Source of the DNA: Bacteroidales bacterium
GTDB lineage: Bacteria > Bacteroidota > Bacteroidia > Bacteroidales > F082
Assembly: GCA_029983675.1 (NCBI GenBank)
Contig: JASBYY010000038.1
Span: 1 to 29,827 of the forward strand
Direction: 5' to 3'
Length of the DNA stretch: 29,827 nt
Made by a program: the position numbers and the translations under genes. How positions within the stretch are numbered: position 1 is the stretch's first letter; every line of letters begins with the position of its first letter. Of this stretch, positions 6,465 through 14,969 are shown piece after piece. The notes below the pieces were generated by a model. The model was not told where the DNA came from and did no database searches. It saw nothing but the letters and a program-made list of their open reading frames with translations.

Positions 6465-9434
6465 CTATTCTATGATCAGCTCGTCGCAGAATATCCACGC
6501 CTTGCTGCCGGCACCCACATGCCAGTCGGGGCAGACACCAATGGTCTTGGCAACCATTTTCACATATCGCGCCTTGGCATTGCACCGGGTTTCCAGTTCC
6601 TGTGTCACCGCACCTTCGGCATTTTCGGGAATCCTATTCGCCACTTTGCCGACACTGCGAAAATGCTTTCCGTCATCAGAGACAAAAAACTCCACTTCCT
6701 TAGGCATGAATATCCAAGAAGCCTGTTCCTGCAAAAAACTGCCGGCGAGACGATGTAAGGGCTGCGCCTCACCCAAATCAACAGTGGCTATCAAATCCAC
6801 GCCATAATAACCCTGCCATGTGCCCGTCCGGAAATTGCTACCACCACGTTGGTGATCAATCAAGGCGATGTCGCCACCAGCTTGGTACTGAATATTATAC
6901 GGATTTTCGAGTGTTACGGCGTGCTGGGCATCCATGTAATAGAAAGCCGTCGAAATCGTTTTACTCCATTTTCCCTCCTTGCAAGCGGCAGCCTGAATGG
7001 TTGTGGTGGCCTTGATATAGAACGGCTCCGAATAAACGGGGCTGTTTTCATTGGGTTCAGATCCATCCACAGTATAATGAATCGACACGTCTTTGGCCGG
7101 GTGCGACATGGTGATTTGCAAACTGTCGAAAAACGTATCGGAATTCCCACCAATGGTCGGCACAACGACGATGCTTTCCCTTTCGATACGCTGCACCGGA
7201 CAGTTTTCAGGCTGGGTGGCCCATGTCGAGTTCGGCTGGTCGGTCATGTCGAACTCCAATTCGCCGCCATTCCAAATCTCGTCAAAATAAATGAAACTGC
7301 GTTCCAGCTTCTTTCCGTTGAGGCGCACCGACTTGACATATGCGTTTTTCGGCTCGAAATGCCTTGCCTTGACCACAAATTGTTTTCCGTTTTCAAGATG
7401 CAGGGTCACCCGTTCAAATCGCGGCAGTCCCAGCACATAATAGCCGGAGGCTGGGGTAGCGGGATAGAAGCCCATGGCCGAAAACACCGCCCATGCCGAC
7501 ATCTGACCGCAATCCTCATTGCCGCTGTAACCGTCACGCTCATCGGAATAAAAAACATCCATGACCTGCTTCACATACTGCTGTGTCTTATGCGGTTTCC
7601 CAACAAAATTGTACATGTAAATCGTGTTATGACTTGGTTCGTTGCCATGCGCATACTGACCGATAAGACCCGTAATATCCGGCTGAGCACGTCCCGTCAG
7701 GTCAGAAGGGGCATTGAACAATGCGTCAAGGCGTGCCTCATACGCATCCCTGCCGCCCATCATGTCGATATGCGTGTTGATGTCGTGCGGGACAAAAAAG
7801 CCGTATTGCCACGAGTTTGCTTCTGTCAAGGTAAAATTCACTTGCGCAGGATCGAAGGGGCGGATGAAACTTCCATTGCGTCTTCCTTGTAAAAACTGAT
7901 TTTCAGGATTATAGATATTCTTATAAGCTTGTGCACGACGGTAAAAATCGGCGGCGGTGTCGTTTTTCCCCATATCCTCGGCCATCCGCGCGATGCACCA
8001 GTCATCGTAGGCGTACTCTAAGGTTTTCGACACCGATTCACCTTCGTTGTCGGTCGGGATAAACCCTAAATCGCGAAAGGCTTTGCGACCAAAAATATCA
8101 GCATCGGCACTGGCCACCATGTAACGCAAGGCCTGGTCGGTATCGAAGCCACGTATGCTGCAGAAATAAGCATCGGCAATGACAGGAACCGCGTGATAGC
8201 CTATCATGCAATTGGTTTCGCAGGCCGCCAGTTCCCAAACCGGCAGCAAGCCTCCTCCTGTCTTTGCATTATCAATAAAGGTGGCGATGAAGTCATTGGA
8301 ACGTTCACGTTGCATCAGATTGAAAAGCGGATGCAAGCTGCGGAAAGTGTCCCACAACGAAAAAACCGTATAAACAGGACGTTCGGATTGATGGATCTGC
8401 ATATCATGCGCCCGGTAACGACCATCGGCATCCGAAAAAAGGTTGGGGGCAACCATTGCATGGTATAATGCAGTGTAAAACACGGTCTTGTCGGCCTCAC
8501 TCTCTCCTTTCACTTCATAACGTTTCAATTCGGCATTCCAGCTTTCGAAGGCCTTTTGCACCAAAGCGTCAAAGTCAAAGTCGCCATCCTCCAATTCGGC
8601 TTTCAAGTTGTTTTTGGCGCCCTCCACATCGACAGGCGAAAGCGCAATACGCATCACGATAGACTCTCCCCAATTGGCATCAAAGTCAAATACAGCCTTG
8701 ATGCGGTCACTTTCGGCATAGGATTCCTGTACGGCTTCACCTTTATTAATAATAGTATGAGCCTTGAACGGTTTCGAGAACTCGGCATAGAAATACAGTC
8801 TCTGGTCGTTCGCCCAATCCTTTGTCCGGCGATAACCGCTAATGGCATGATCATTTTCCACACGCAGAAACGATTCATAGACATGCTCATCGTCAACGCC
8901 TTCCACCAAGTCGAGCAAGATATGAGCCGGCTCATTAACATTATAGGTGTAACGGTGCATGGCGACACGTCGTCCCGAAGTCAGTTCCGCCAAAATGCCG
9001 TAATCCTTCAGCAACACCGAATAATATCCGGCTTTTGCCGTTTCGTCCTCATGCCGAAATGCCGACCTGTAGCCAGACCGGGCATCCGCCTCCTCTCCTT
9101 TGTCAAACTTAACTTCACCTGTCAGCGGCATAAAGCGGAAATCGCCATAGTCGCTGCAACCCGTTCCGCTGAGATGGGTATGGCTGAAACCGATGATGGT
9201 GCTGTCGGAAGTATGGTAACCCGAACAGCCATCCCAGCTATTCATGCGCGTATCAGGACTCAGTTGCACCATGCCGAAGGGAACCGTAGCACCCGGAAAG
9301 GTATGACCGTGGCCTCCCGTACCGATAAACGGATCTACAAAGTCAGCAGGAAGTAATAACGTGTCGGCATCATTTTGTGCTTTGCATGTCGAAAACAACA
9401 ATAACAGGATGAAAGGAAGAACAAGTTGCTTCAT
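6465..9434 (-). CDS. GH92 alpha-mannosidase with HEX_C-like and F5/8C-like domains
   Basis: This 989-residue exported exo-alpha-mannosidase probably acts on mannose-containing N-glycans or yeast-type mannan. An N-terminal signal is followed by the GH92 opening DPFIGTGGHGHTFPGA (34-49). ETNCMIGYHAVPVIADAY lies at about 406-423. The GNEDCGQMSAW motif has Glu640, equivalent to the general acid described for Bacteroides GH92 enzymes. Near 770-830 there is a chitobiase/HEX_C-type beta domain (HYTVDGSEP), and about 850-989 looks like a discoidin F5/8C or CBM32 module. The signal end (FSTCKAQ) could be a loose lipobox at Cys17 or a type I site after Ala19; I cannot decide. No T9SS tail is visible. 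Linkage specificity cannot be read from sequence. Confidence 0.93.
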   Translation of the reverse strand: MKQLVLPFILLLLFSTCKAQNDADTLLLPADFVDPFIGTGGHGHTFPGATVPFGMVQLSPDTRMNSWDGCSGYHTSDSTIIGFSHTHLSGTGCSDYGDFRFMPLTGEVKFDKGEEADARSGYRSAFRHEDETAKAGYYSVLLKDYGILAELTSGRRVAMHRYTYNVNEPAHILLDLVEGVDDEHVYESFLRVENDHAISGYRRTKDWANDQRLYFYAEFSKPFKAHTIINKGEAVQESYAESDRIKAVFDFDANWGESIVMRIALSPVDVEGAKNNLKAELEDGDFDFDALVQKAFESWNAELKRYEVKGESEADKTVFYTALYHAMVAPNLFSDADGRYRAHDMQIHQSERPVYTVFSLWDTFRSLHPLFNLMQRERSNDFIATFIDNAKTGGGLLPVWELAACETNCMIGYHAVPVIADAYFCSIRGFDTDQALRYMVASADADIFGRKAFRDLGFIPTDNEGESVSKTLEYAYDDWCIARMAEDMGKNDTAADFYRRAQAYKNIYNPENQFLQGRRNGSFIRPFDPAQVNFTLTEANSWQYGFFVPHDINTHIDMMGGRDAYEARLDALFNAPSDLTGRAQPDITGLIGQYAHGNEPSHNTIYMYNFVGKPHKTQQYVKQVMDVFYSDERDGYSGNEDCGQMSAWAVFSAMGFYPATPASGYYVLGLPRFERVTLHLENGKQFVVKARHFEPKNAYVKSVRLNGKKLERSFIYFDEIWNGGELEFDMTDQPNSTWATQPENCPVQRIERESIVVVPTIGGNSDTFFDSLQITMSHPAKDVSIHYTVDGSEPNENSPVYSEPFYIKATTTIQAAACKEGKWSKTISTAFYYMDAQHAVTLENPYNIQYQAGGDIALIDHQRGGSNFRTGTWQGYYGVDLIATVDLGEAQPLHRLAGSFLQEQASWIFMPKEVEFFVSDDGKHFRSVGKVANRIPENAEGAVTQELETRCNAKARYVKMVAKTIGVCPDWHVGAGSKAWIFCDELIIE

Positions 9435-9731
9435 AACACTTTAATTTTAAGGGCATAAAGATACTATTTTTCAGTATTCCGCATCGCCATTGCCCGAAAA
9501 AACAACCATTTTGATCTTCTATCATTTTATTCTGGCATATTTTTTGTGAGAATTATTTTCGGCAACTTAAATAAAGTCAGCAAGATAGTCATCGAATAAA
9601 TAAGTAGTTATGTTGGAAAAGAGTTTTTTTATCGAAAAGCAACCAACTTATCGGCTAACAATGCTATTTTTGCATTCAATTAATGAACTATAATCGTATT
9701 ATTCACATCATCAATTAAACTAATTATCAAG
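9435..9731. promoter_or_regulatory. Divergent promoter region between GH92 and first propeller gene
   Basis: This 297-base AT-rich spacer has no coding potential that I recognise. On the minus strand TATCTTTA (9456-9463) is a near-match to the -7 consensus for the GH92 gene. On the plus strand TATTTTTG (9665-9672) fits TAnnTTTG and would give the propeller gene at 9732 a leader of about 50 bases. No clear riboswitch or large hairpin is visible. Confidence 0.45.
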
Positions 9732-11672
9732 ATGAAAAAAGCATTACTTATTTCGTTAGGTCTTGTTTTAGGCCTTAGCGCAACTGCACAGCACATGCTT
9801 CCTCAGACTGAGATGAAAGCCTTTACTGTCAACAGTAACAAAGAGATTGTTGGCAATGATTATGCTGCTGGCAATTTGAACTACGTTGAAAACCAAACCA
9901 TGTCACCCGTTATCAGATGGGAAGGCATGAACGAAGCTGGTGTCATGATGACAAACTACGACTTGCAGTCCAACGCTTTTGTTTCGAACCGCATGTACCA
10001 GGCAGCCGACGGTTCCGTTGCTGCTGTTGCTACCATGTCGCATCAAACCAACTTTAATGACCGTGGCACAGGCTACAACTTCTGCAAGGATGGCAACTTC
10101 GAAAATTGGGGAGAAATGCCCAATGCTCGCGTTGAAGGCGACATAAGAACAGGCTGGCCCACTATCGCCACTGTAGGTGCCAATGGTGAAATCCTTGTCT
10201 CCCACGCCGATGATAATCTCAACTGCTGGATCAGATCGACAAAGGGAGAAGGCAACTGGGAAGGCCCCATTGCTATTCCGAACCCGACAGGCACACAATA
10301 TCCCTATAAACTTTCATGGGCGAGAATGGCCGTCTCTGGCGCTGACAACAACATTGTACACGTCATCTCCGGATCACAGTACAAGATTGCTGAAAACCAA
10401 TACTCCCGTTGCATGTTCTACAGCCGTTCAACGGACGGTGGCCACACTTGGACAACCGACTACAGCCCGCTCCGCAGCGACAGCTTGGAAACCGATGTTT
10501 ATTCAGCCGACGACTATGCCATTGCTGCCAACGGCAACAACGTAGCTATCATCTACACAGGATCACTTCAGGCTCATGTGCTTATGTACAAATCGACCGA
10601 CAACGGCCAGACCTGGCAGAAGAGAATCGTCTGGGAAAACCCCTACAATGGTTTTGATTGGAACGATCCTCAATCCGTTTACGCCGACACCATGTTTGGT
10701 CCTGCCAATGCTGCCATCGCTGTTGACAATAACGGCGTAGCACACGTGGCTCTCAATGTTTATGTGTACATACATTCCGAAGTTGGCGACAACTATACCG
10801 TTTTCAGAGGTCTGATATGCGATGGTATCGCCTATTGGAACGACACGGAGACCACTCCTATTCAAGATGCCGACGGTAACAAGCACGATGCTTTGAGACT
10901 GTGGAAAAACGGTCAGCACGGCAATAACGAAAGCAGATTCTGCGGCTGGATTCCTCCAAAGGAAGACGGTTCGTATGAAGGCTTTGACAATGACAAACTG
11001 TATGTTGAGGAAGACTACTTCCGTCACTTCTACGGTCAATCAGCCTGCCCCGCCATTTCCATCGATCCTCAGGGCAACATCGCTGTCGCTTACAGCGCTC
11101 CTAACATGACCCGTGAAGATGGCAAACACTATTTCAGAAACATTTTCGTCAGCTCAAAGGAAGTCAACACCGACACATGGAGAGTGGCTACCGACAACCT
11201 GATGAAAGAATTCCAGCACCAATACATGGACGGTATTTACACTTTTGGTGTAAATAACGTGAAAGACAACAGCACCTTCTGGTTTGGCTACCAAGAAGAC
11301 GAAACCATTGGCTTGAATATGGGTTCCGGTGCCACGCAGAGCAATGTTACCGACAACAACATCGTTGTGAGCAAGGTTGTTTTGAAATTCTCGGATGTCA
11401 ATGAAATTGTCAATCCTATGAACTCTGTCAGCGTTCGTCCGAATCCTGTACAAAGCGAACTCTACATCGATGTGAACGCTTCACAGGCTTCCAACATGAA
11501 TGTGGCTGTTTACAACATCACGGGACAGAAAGTTTTGGATCAGAACGTTTCAGCTTTGAGCACAGGTGTCAACACCCGTAGCATCAACGTGAGCAGCCTG
11601 AACAGCGGCGTTTATTTCGTCACTGTCTCCGCCAACGGCTTCCAAGAAACAAAGAAATTTATTGTACGATAA
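9732..11672 (+). CDS. T9SS-sorted beta-propeller (Asp-box) surface protein, paralogue A
   Basis: This is a 646-residue exported protein. The signal peptide spans about residues 1-19, with cleavage near TAQ. Asp-box repeats of the BNR/sialidase-fold type occur at STDGGHTW (233-240) and STDNGQTW (288-295), indicating a beta-propeller. The final 75-80 residues (VRPNPVQSELYIDV to KKFIVR) form a T9SS type A sorting domain. It lacks an obvious Arg-Ile-Pro sialidase motif, so I do not call it a sialidase. It is clearly related to the next gene: they share a YDxQSNA segment, a DRGT motif (110-113 here), the Asp boxes and the tail. It has its own promoter and terminator. The function is unknown; surface glycan or protein binding is an inference. 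Confidence 0.88.
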   Translation: MKKALLISLGLVLGLSATAQHMLPQTEMKAFTVNSNKEIVGNDYAAGNLNYVENQTMSPVIRWEGMNEAGVMMTNYDLQSNAFVSNRMYQAADGSVAAVATMSHQTNFNDRGTGYNFCKDGNFENWGEMPNARVEGDIRTGWPTIATVGANGEILVSHADDNLNCWIRSTKGEGNWEGPIAIPNPTGTQYPYKLSWARMAVSGADNNIVHVISGSQYKIAENQYSRCMFYSRSTDGGHTWTTDYSPLRSDSLETDVYSADDYAIAANGNNVAIIYTGSLQAHVLMYKSTDNGQTWQKRIVWENPYNGFDWNDPQSVYADTMFGPANAAIAVDNNGVAHVALNVYVYIHSEVGDNYTVFRGLICDGIAYWNDTETTPIQDADGNKHDALRLWKNGQHGNNESRFCGWIPPKEDGSYEGFDNDKLYVEEDYFRHFYGQSACPAISIDPQGNIAVAYSAPNMTREDGKHYFRNIFVSSKEVNTDTWRVATDNLMKEFQHQYMDGIYTFGVNNVKDNSTFWFGYQEDETIGLNMGSGATQSNVTDNNIVVSKVVLKFSDVNEIVNPMNSVSVRPNPVQSELYIDVNASQASNMNVAVYNITGQKVLDQNVSALSTGVNTRSINVSSLNSGVYFVTVSANGFQETKKFIVR

Positions 11673-11693
11673 TCACTTCGTTACAATCCACTG

Positions 11694-11726
11694 AAAAAGA
11701 GGCCTGTTTACAGACCTCTTTTTCTT
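11694..11726 (+). terminator. Rho-independent terminator after propeller paralogue A
   Basis: AAAAAGAGG-C-CTG pairs with CAG-A-CCTCTTTTT around a TTTA loop, with one internal mismatch, followed by a run rich in T. It starts 22 bases after the stop codon. Confidence 0.75.
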
Positions 11727-11784
11727 TTTTGCAAAAAAAAACATATACTCGAAAAAAAACCGCCCCATATCTCAAGATAATTAT

Positions 11785-11792
11785 TAAGTTTG
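11785..11792 (+). promoter_or_regulatory. Candidate -7 box (TAAGTTTG) for propeller paralogue B
   Basis: TAAGTTTG matches TAnnTTTG and sits 57 bases before the ATG at 11850, after the upstream terminator. The second propeller gene therefore seems to have independent transcription. Confidence 0.5.
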
Positions 11793-11849
11793 CAAACTGA
11801 ATCGCATTATTAACCACATAACACTATTATTAAACTAAACTCAATTATC

Positions 11850-13763
11850 ATGAAAAAAGTTTTTACCCTACTGATGGTTCTGCTGGTTGCTACAGCAGGC
11901 TTTTCACAAGTAAGAAAAGAGTCTATTAAAGACGCTAAAATGAACGTTGCCACCATGCAGCAAGTCACTGGCATGGAAGACTTTAGCTTTGTGGGCAGTC
12001 TTCCCAACATGACCCGTGCCGATGGAGAATTGGACCACACGGTTTATGACTGGCAGTCCAATGCCGGTGCCCGTACATGGACACACGTATGGCCTGATGG
12101 CAAAATCAACTTCGCATTCACCCATGCAGCCGACAACGGCTATGGCGACCGTGGCACTTGCATTGGCACCTACAACTCCGCTAACGATGAATGGATTCCT
12201 GGTGGCGGACGCATTGAAAACGAAAGAACCGGCTTCGGTTCTATTGCCCAATATGGCGAAAACGGCCTCGTCGTAGCAGCCCACACCGCTGCTGACTGCC
12301 GCGTGTATATCATTCCCAACAAAGATGAGATTGCTGCCGGAACTTATGAAAAAGTTAGCGTTCTCAATAACACTTACGAACCTGCATGGCCAAGCGTTAT
12401 GACCTCTGGCGAAAACCGTAACATCATCCACGTTGTTGCCACAGCTTCGTCCACCGACAATCTGATTAACCCTGCAATTAAAGATCCTATCATTTACTTC
12501 CGTTCACAAGACGGCGGACAAACCTGGGACAAGGAAAACGTCATTCTTCCTTTCATGAATGAAGAATACTGTCTCGACTGGGGTTCCAATGCTTGCCACT
12601 GGATGGAAACCACCAACAGCAACCGTCTGACCCTTGTCGTTAATAACGCTTGGAGCGATGGCATGGTGATCTATTCCGACGACAATGGCGAAACCTGGCA
12701 GAGAAAAGTGTTCTACCAACATCATGGAATTGGCAATGATACCGGAGAAGCCATTTTCCTCTATCCCCGTTGGGTCTCTGCCCAATATGACACCGAAGGC
12801 ATGCTTCACATTGCCTACGAATTCAATGGTTCATCGGGTGCTGCAGGAAGCAACGGCTACTATCCTGGCCTTGGTGGCGTTGCCTACTGGGACGAAACCC
12901 TACCTTACAATGCTGCTGGAAATACGCCCAGCTCCATTCCGAACAACCTGACTCCTGGCCAGCCTTTTGTCATGGACTCCGCTTATCTGTTTAGCGACAT
13001 CTATGCTTCATGGTGGTTATGGAGTGACCCCACCCACGCCATGTGGCCTGAATACATGGGATATCTTGCTCCTCTTGATGCAAACGGCAACCCCGAGGAT
13101 CCTTATGCAGCAACAGAGTTCCTGATTGAAGACAGAAGCCTCCATGGAAAATACAATTGCGGTGTCTGCGCATTCCCGGTACTTTGCATGGTTCCCGGTG
13201 CTCCCGGAGAAATGGTTGTGGTTTGGTCTGCCATGGACGAAAACAACAAAGACGATGCCGGTAACCACTTCTTCAAAGTCTTCGCCAATGCCACACAAGA
13301 CGGTGGCAGAACTTGGCTGGGCATGAAACAGCTCACCACCAAATTTGAATATGCTTACAGCGAATTTGTCTATAACCAGGCAGCCATTGTCGGCCGTAAC
13401 CTGATTGTTGCCGTACAATCGGACGGTGCTACCGGAACTTCAGTAATGGGTGACGACACCGATGCCACCGACAACCTCTATCAAGGTTTGACATTCAACA
13501 TCGATGACCTGTGGGAGTTCAACGCTATCGAAGAAAAGCCTGTGAACAACACCCACATGACCATCTGCCCCAACCCGGTTGAAAGCCGCATGAGCATCAC
13601 GCTGAACCAAGACAGCGAAGTGGTCATCTACAACCTGACCGGACAAGTGGTCAACCGCTTCAACGGACAAGCCGGTGTCAACAACATCGACGTCACATCC
13701 TTGAACAGCGGCATTTACTTTGTCTCTGCTGGTAATGCCACTCAGAAATTCGTTGTCAAATAA
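11850..13763 (+). CDS. T9SS-sorted beta-propeller (Asp-box) surface protein, paralogue B
   Basis: This 637-residue exported protein has a signal peptide ending near GFSQ (residue 20). Asp-box-like repeats are found at SQDGGQTW (219-226), SDDNGETW (276-283) and TQDGGRTW nearer the C-terminus, which supports a propeller fold. A T9SS type A tail begins around ICPNPVESRMSITL and ends KFVVK. Residues 62-110 align by eye with paralogue A, including YDWQSNA and DRGT. The tail is shorter than in paralogue A. Tandem duplication followed by divergence is the simplest explanation. No catalytic residues could be assigned. It has its own promoter and a perfect hairpin downstream. Confidence 0.88.
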   Translation: MKKVFTLLMVLLVATAGFSQVRKESIKDAKMNVATMQQVTGMEDFSFVGSLPNMTRADGELDHTVYDWQSNAGARTWTHVWPDGKINFAFTHAADNGYGDRGTCIGTYNSANDEWIPGGGRIENERTGFGSIAQYGENGLVVAAHTAADCRVYIIPNKDEIAAGTYEKVSVLNNTYEPAWPSVMTSGENRNIIHVVATASSTDNLINPAIKDPIIYFRSQDGGQTWDKENVILPFMNEEYCLDWGSNACHWMETTNSNRLTLVVNNAWSDGMVIYSDDNGETWQRKVFYQHHGIGNDTGEAIFLYPRWVSAQYDTEGMLHIAYEFNGSSGAAGSNGYYPGLGGVAYWDETLPYNAAGNTPSSIPNNLTPGQPFVMDSAYLFSDIYASWWLWSDPTHAMWPEYMGYLAPLDANGNPEDPYAATEFLIEDRSLHGKYNCGVCAFPVLCMVPGAPGEMVVVWSAMDENNKDDAGNHFFKVFANATQDGGRTWLGMKQLTTKFEYAYSEFVYNQAAIVGRNLIVAVQSDGATGTSVMGDDTDATDNLYQGLTFNIDDLWEFNAIEEKPVNNTHMTICPNPVESRMSITLNQDSEVVIYNLTGQVVNRFNGQAGVNNIDVTSLNSGIYFVSAGNATQKFVVK

Positions 13764-13784
13764 TCTATTTGTCATATCTAAATA

Positions 13785-13813
13785 GTAAAAGGAGGCCGCA
13801 AGCCTCCTTTTAC
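13785..13813. terminator. Perfect 12-bp hairpin between convergent genes
   Basis: The arms 13785-13796 and 13802-13813 are perfect reverse complements around a CGCAA loop. It lies between the stop of propeller B and the stop of the minus-strand PdxA-family gene, so it can serve both directions. A-rich and T-rich stem ends support an intrinsic terminator. Confidence 0.8.
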
Positions 13814-13840
13814 CATTCATCCACCCTGAGAGATAATGCA

Positions 13841-14839
13841 TTAGATCTTCTTCCGGTTCACCATATCCAAGGCTTGATACAAGGCTTGACGCAAGGACTC
13901 GGGCGAAGCCTCGTTTTTATTGGCAATCTCGTAGCACACGCCGTGGTCAGGTGCCACGCAAACAGCCGGCAAACCGGCCAAATACACACAACCTCCATTC
14001 AACGACAAAAAGCGAAACGGCAGTAAAGCCTGGTCTTCGTACATGGCAAGCACCGCATCGTAACGCCTCCAGTCCTCCGTATTGAAAAAGTCATCCGCCG
14101 TGAAAGGACCGAAAACTGTGTTCCCTTCGCGACACATTTCCTCAACGACAGGAACAATAAGGCTGCTTTCCTCATCAGCCATTTCGGGATTCAATCCCAA
14201 AACGGCTACCTTGGGCGAAGCCATATCAAAATCCGTCTTCATGCAACTGACGAGCTGCTTCATTTTAAGACGCAACGTTTCGCGGTTAAGGGAGTCTATG
14301 GCCGTTTTAAGACCCACCCTATCCGTCGCAATGCCTATGCGCACCCGGTCACTCAAAAGCACCCATAACGGCGACTTCACCCCAAAACAAGAAGACAAGA
14401 ATGCCGCAGGACCATTGAACTCAAACGTATCGGATTTGTAGCACGCGGGATGAACCGGCAGCGAAACCAAGGCATCGATGTGGCCGTATTGCAAATCATC
14501 GGCGGCTCGCTTCAACGACAGCACCGCCATCTTCCCCGACAACTCGCTCGGAATACCCAGCTCTATCTTCAATTCATCTTCAGTGATATTGATGATGTTG
14601 AACTTATTGGGCCAAGCCTGACGTGCATCCCGTGTCAAAGAATAATTGAAATCATTGATCACGAAATTCTTCTTGTAATAGGAAAGCACTTTCGATTGCC
14701 CATAAAGTATTGGCGTGAACATAGACAACAAGCGGGAATCCTGAAAGGCTTTCAACACGATTTCGTAGCCAATGCCATTAATATCACCGTGCGCAATGCC
14801 AATTTTGACAGGCCGTTGAATAGAGTTAGATGTTTGCAT
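13841..14839 (-). CDS. PdxA-family protein with substituted metal and substrate residues
   Basis: This 332-residue protein aligns along its whole length with 4-hydroxythreonine-4-phosphate dehydrogenase (vitamin B6 synthesis). It has GDINGIGYE near the start, VAVLGLNP at 211-218, YDAVLAMY at 260-267, PDHG at 297-300 and ANKNEASPE at 306-314. The catalytic residues differ, however. The GHTE motif is GPAA (143-146), the metal ligand after VTT/VTG is Arg174, NPH is NPE (Glu219) and YHDQ is YEDQ (Glu268). I confirmed these codons in the DNA. It may be an inactive or repurposed paralogue, or use different chemistry. A TAATTTTG box lies upstream. Fold assignment is strong; normal PdxA activity is doubtful. 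Confidence 0.8.
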   Translation of the reverse strand: MQTSNSIQRPVKIGIAHGDINGIGYEIVLKAFQDSRLLSMFTPILYGQSKVLSYYKKNFVINDFNYSLTRDARQAWPNKFNIINITEDELKIELGIPSELSGKMAVLSLKRAADDLQYGHIDALVSLPVHPACYKSDTFEFNGPAAFLSSCFGVKSPLWVLLSDRVRIGIATDRVGLKTAIDSLNRETLRLKMKQLVSCMKTDFDMASPKVAVLGLNPEMADEESSLIVPVVEEMCREGNTVFGPFTADDFFNTEDWRRYDAVLAMYEDQALLPFRFLSLNGGCVYLAGLPAVCVAPDHGVCYEIANKNEASPESLRQALYQALDMVNRKKI

Positions 14840-14884
14840 AGTCTTGTTTTTTAAAGTGATACGGTCATGCTAATAATGAACTTT

Positions 14885-14892
14885 CAAAATTA
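14885..14892 (-). promoter_or_regulatory. Candidate -7 box (TAATTTTG) for the PdxA-family gene
   Basis: On the minus strand TAATTTTG fits TAnnTTTG and lies 45 bases upstream of the ATG at 14839. No well-spaced -33 element was found. Confidence 0.4.
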
Positions 14893-14969
14893 GACCTTCT
14901 CAACAAGAAAAAGGTTGAAAAATATTGATTAATACATAGATACGTAATATATACCTGCATTAAAACAAG

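Noticed and set aside
6849..7892. 347-codon open frame on the plus strand inside the GH92 gene
   Set aside because: It is antisense to conserved GH92 sequence, lacks a promoter box or motif, and shows the composition of a shadow frame.
9732..13763. Sialidases, because of Asp-box repeats
   Set aside because: Asp boxes mark the propeller fold only; I see no Arg-Ile-Pro motif or sialidase arginine triad.
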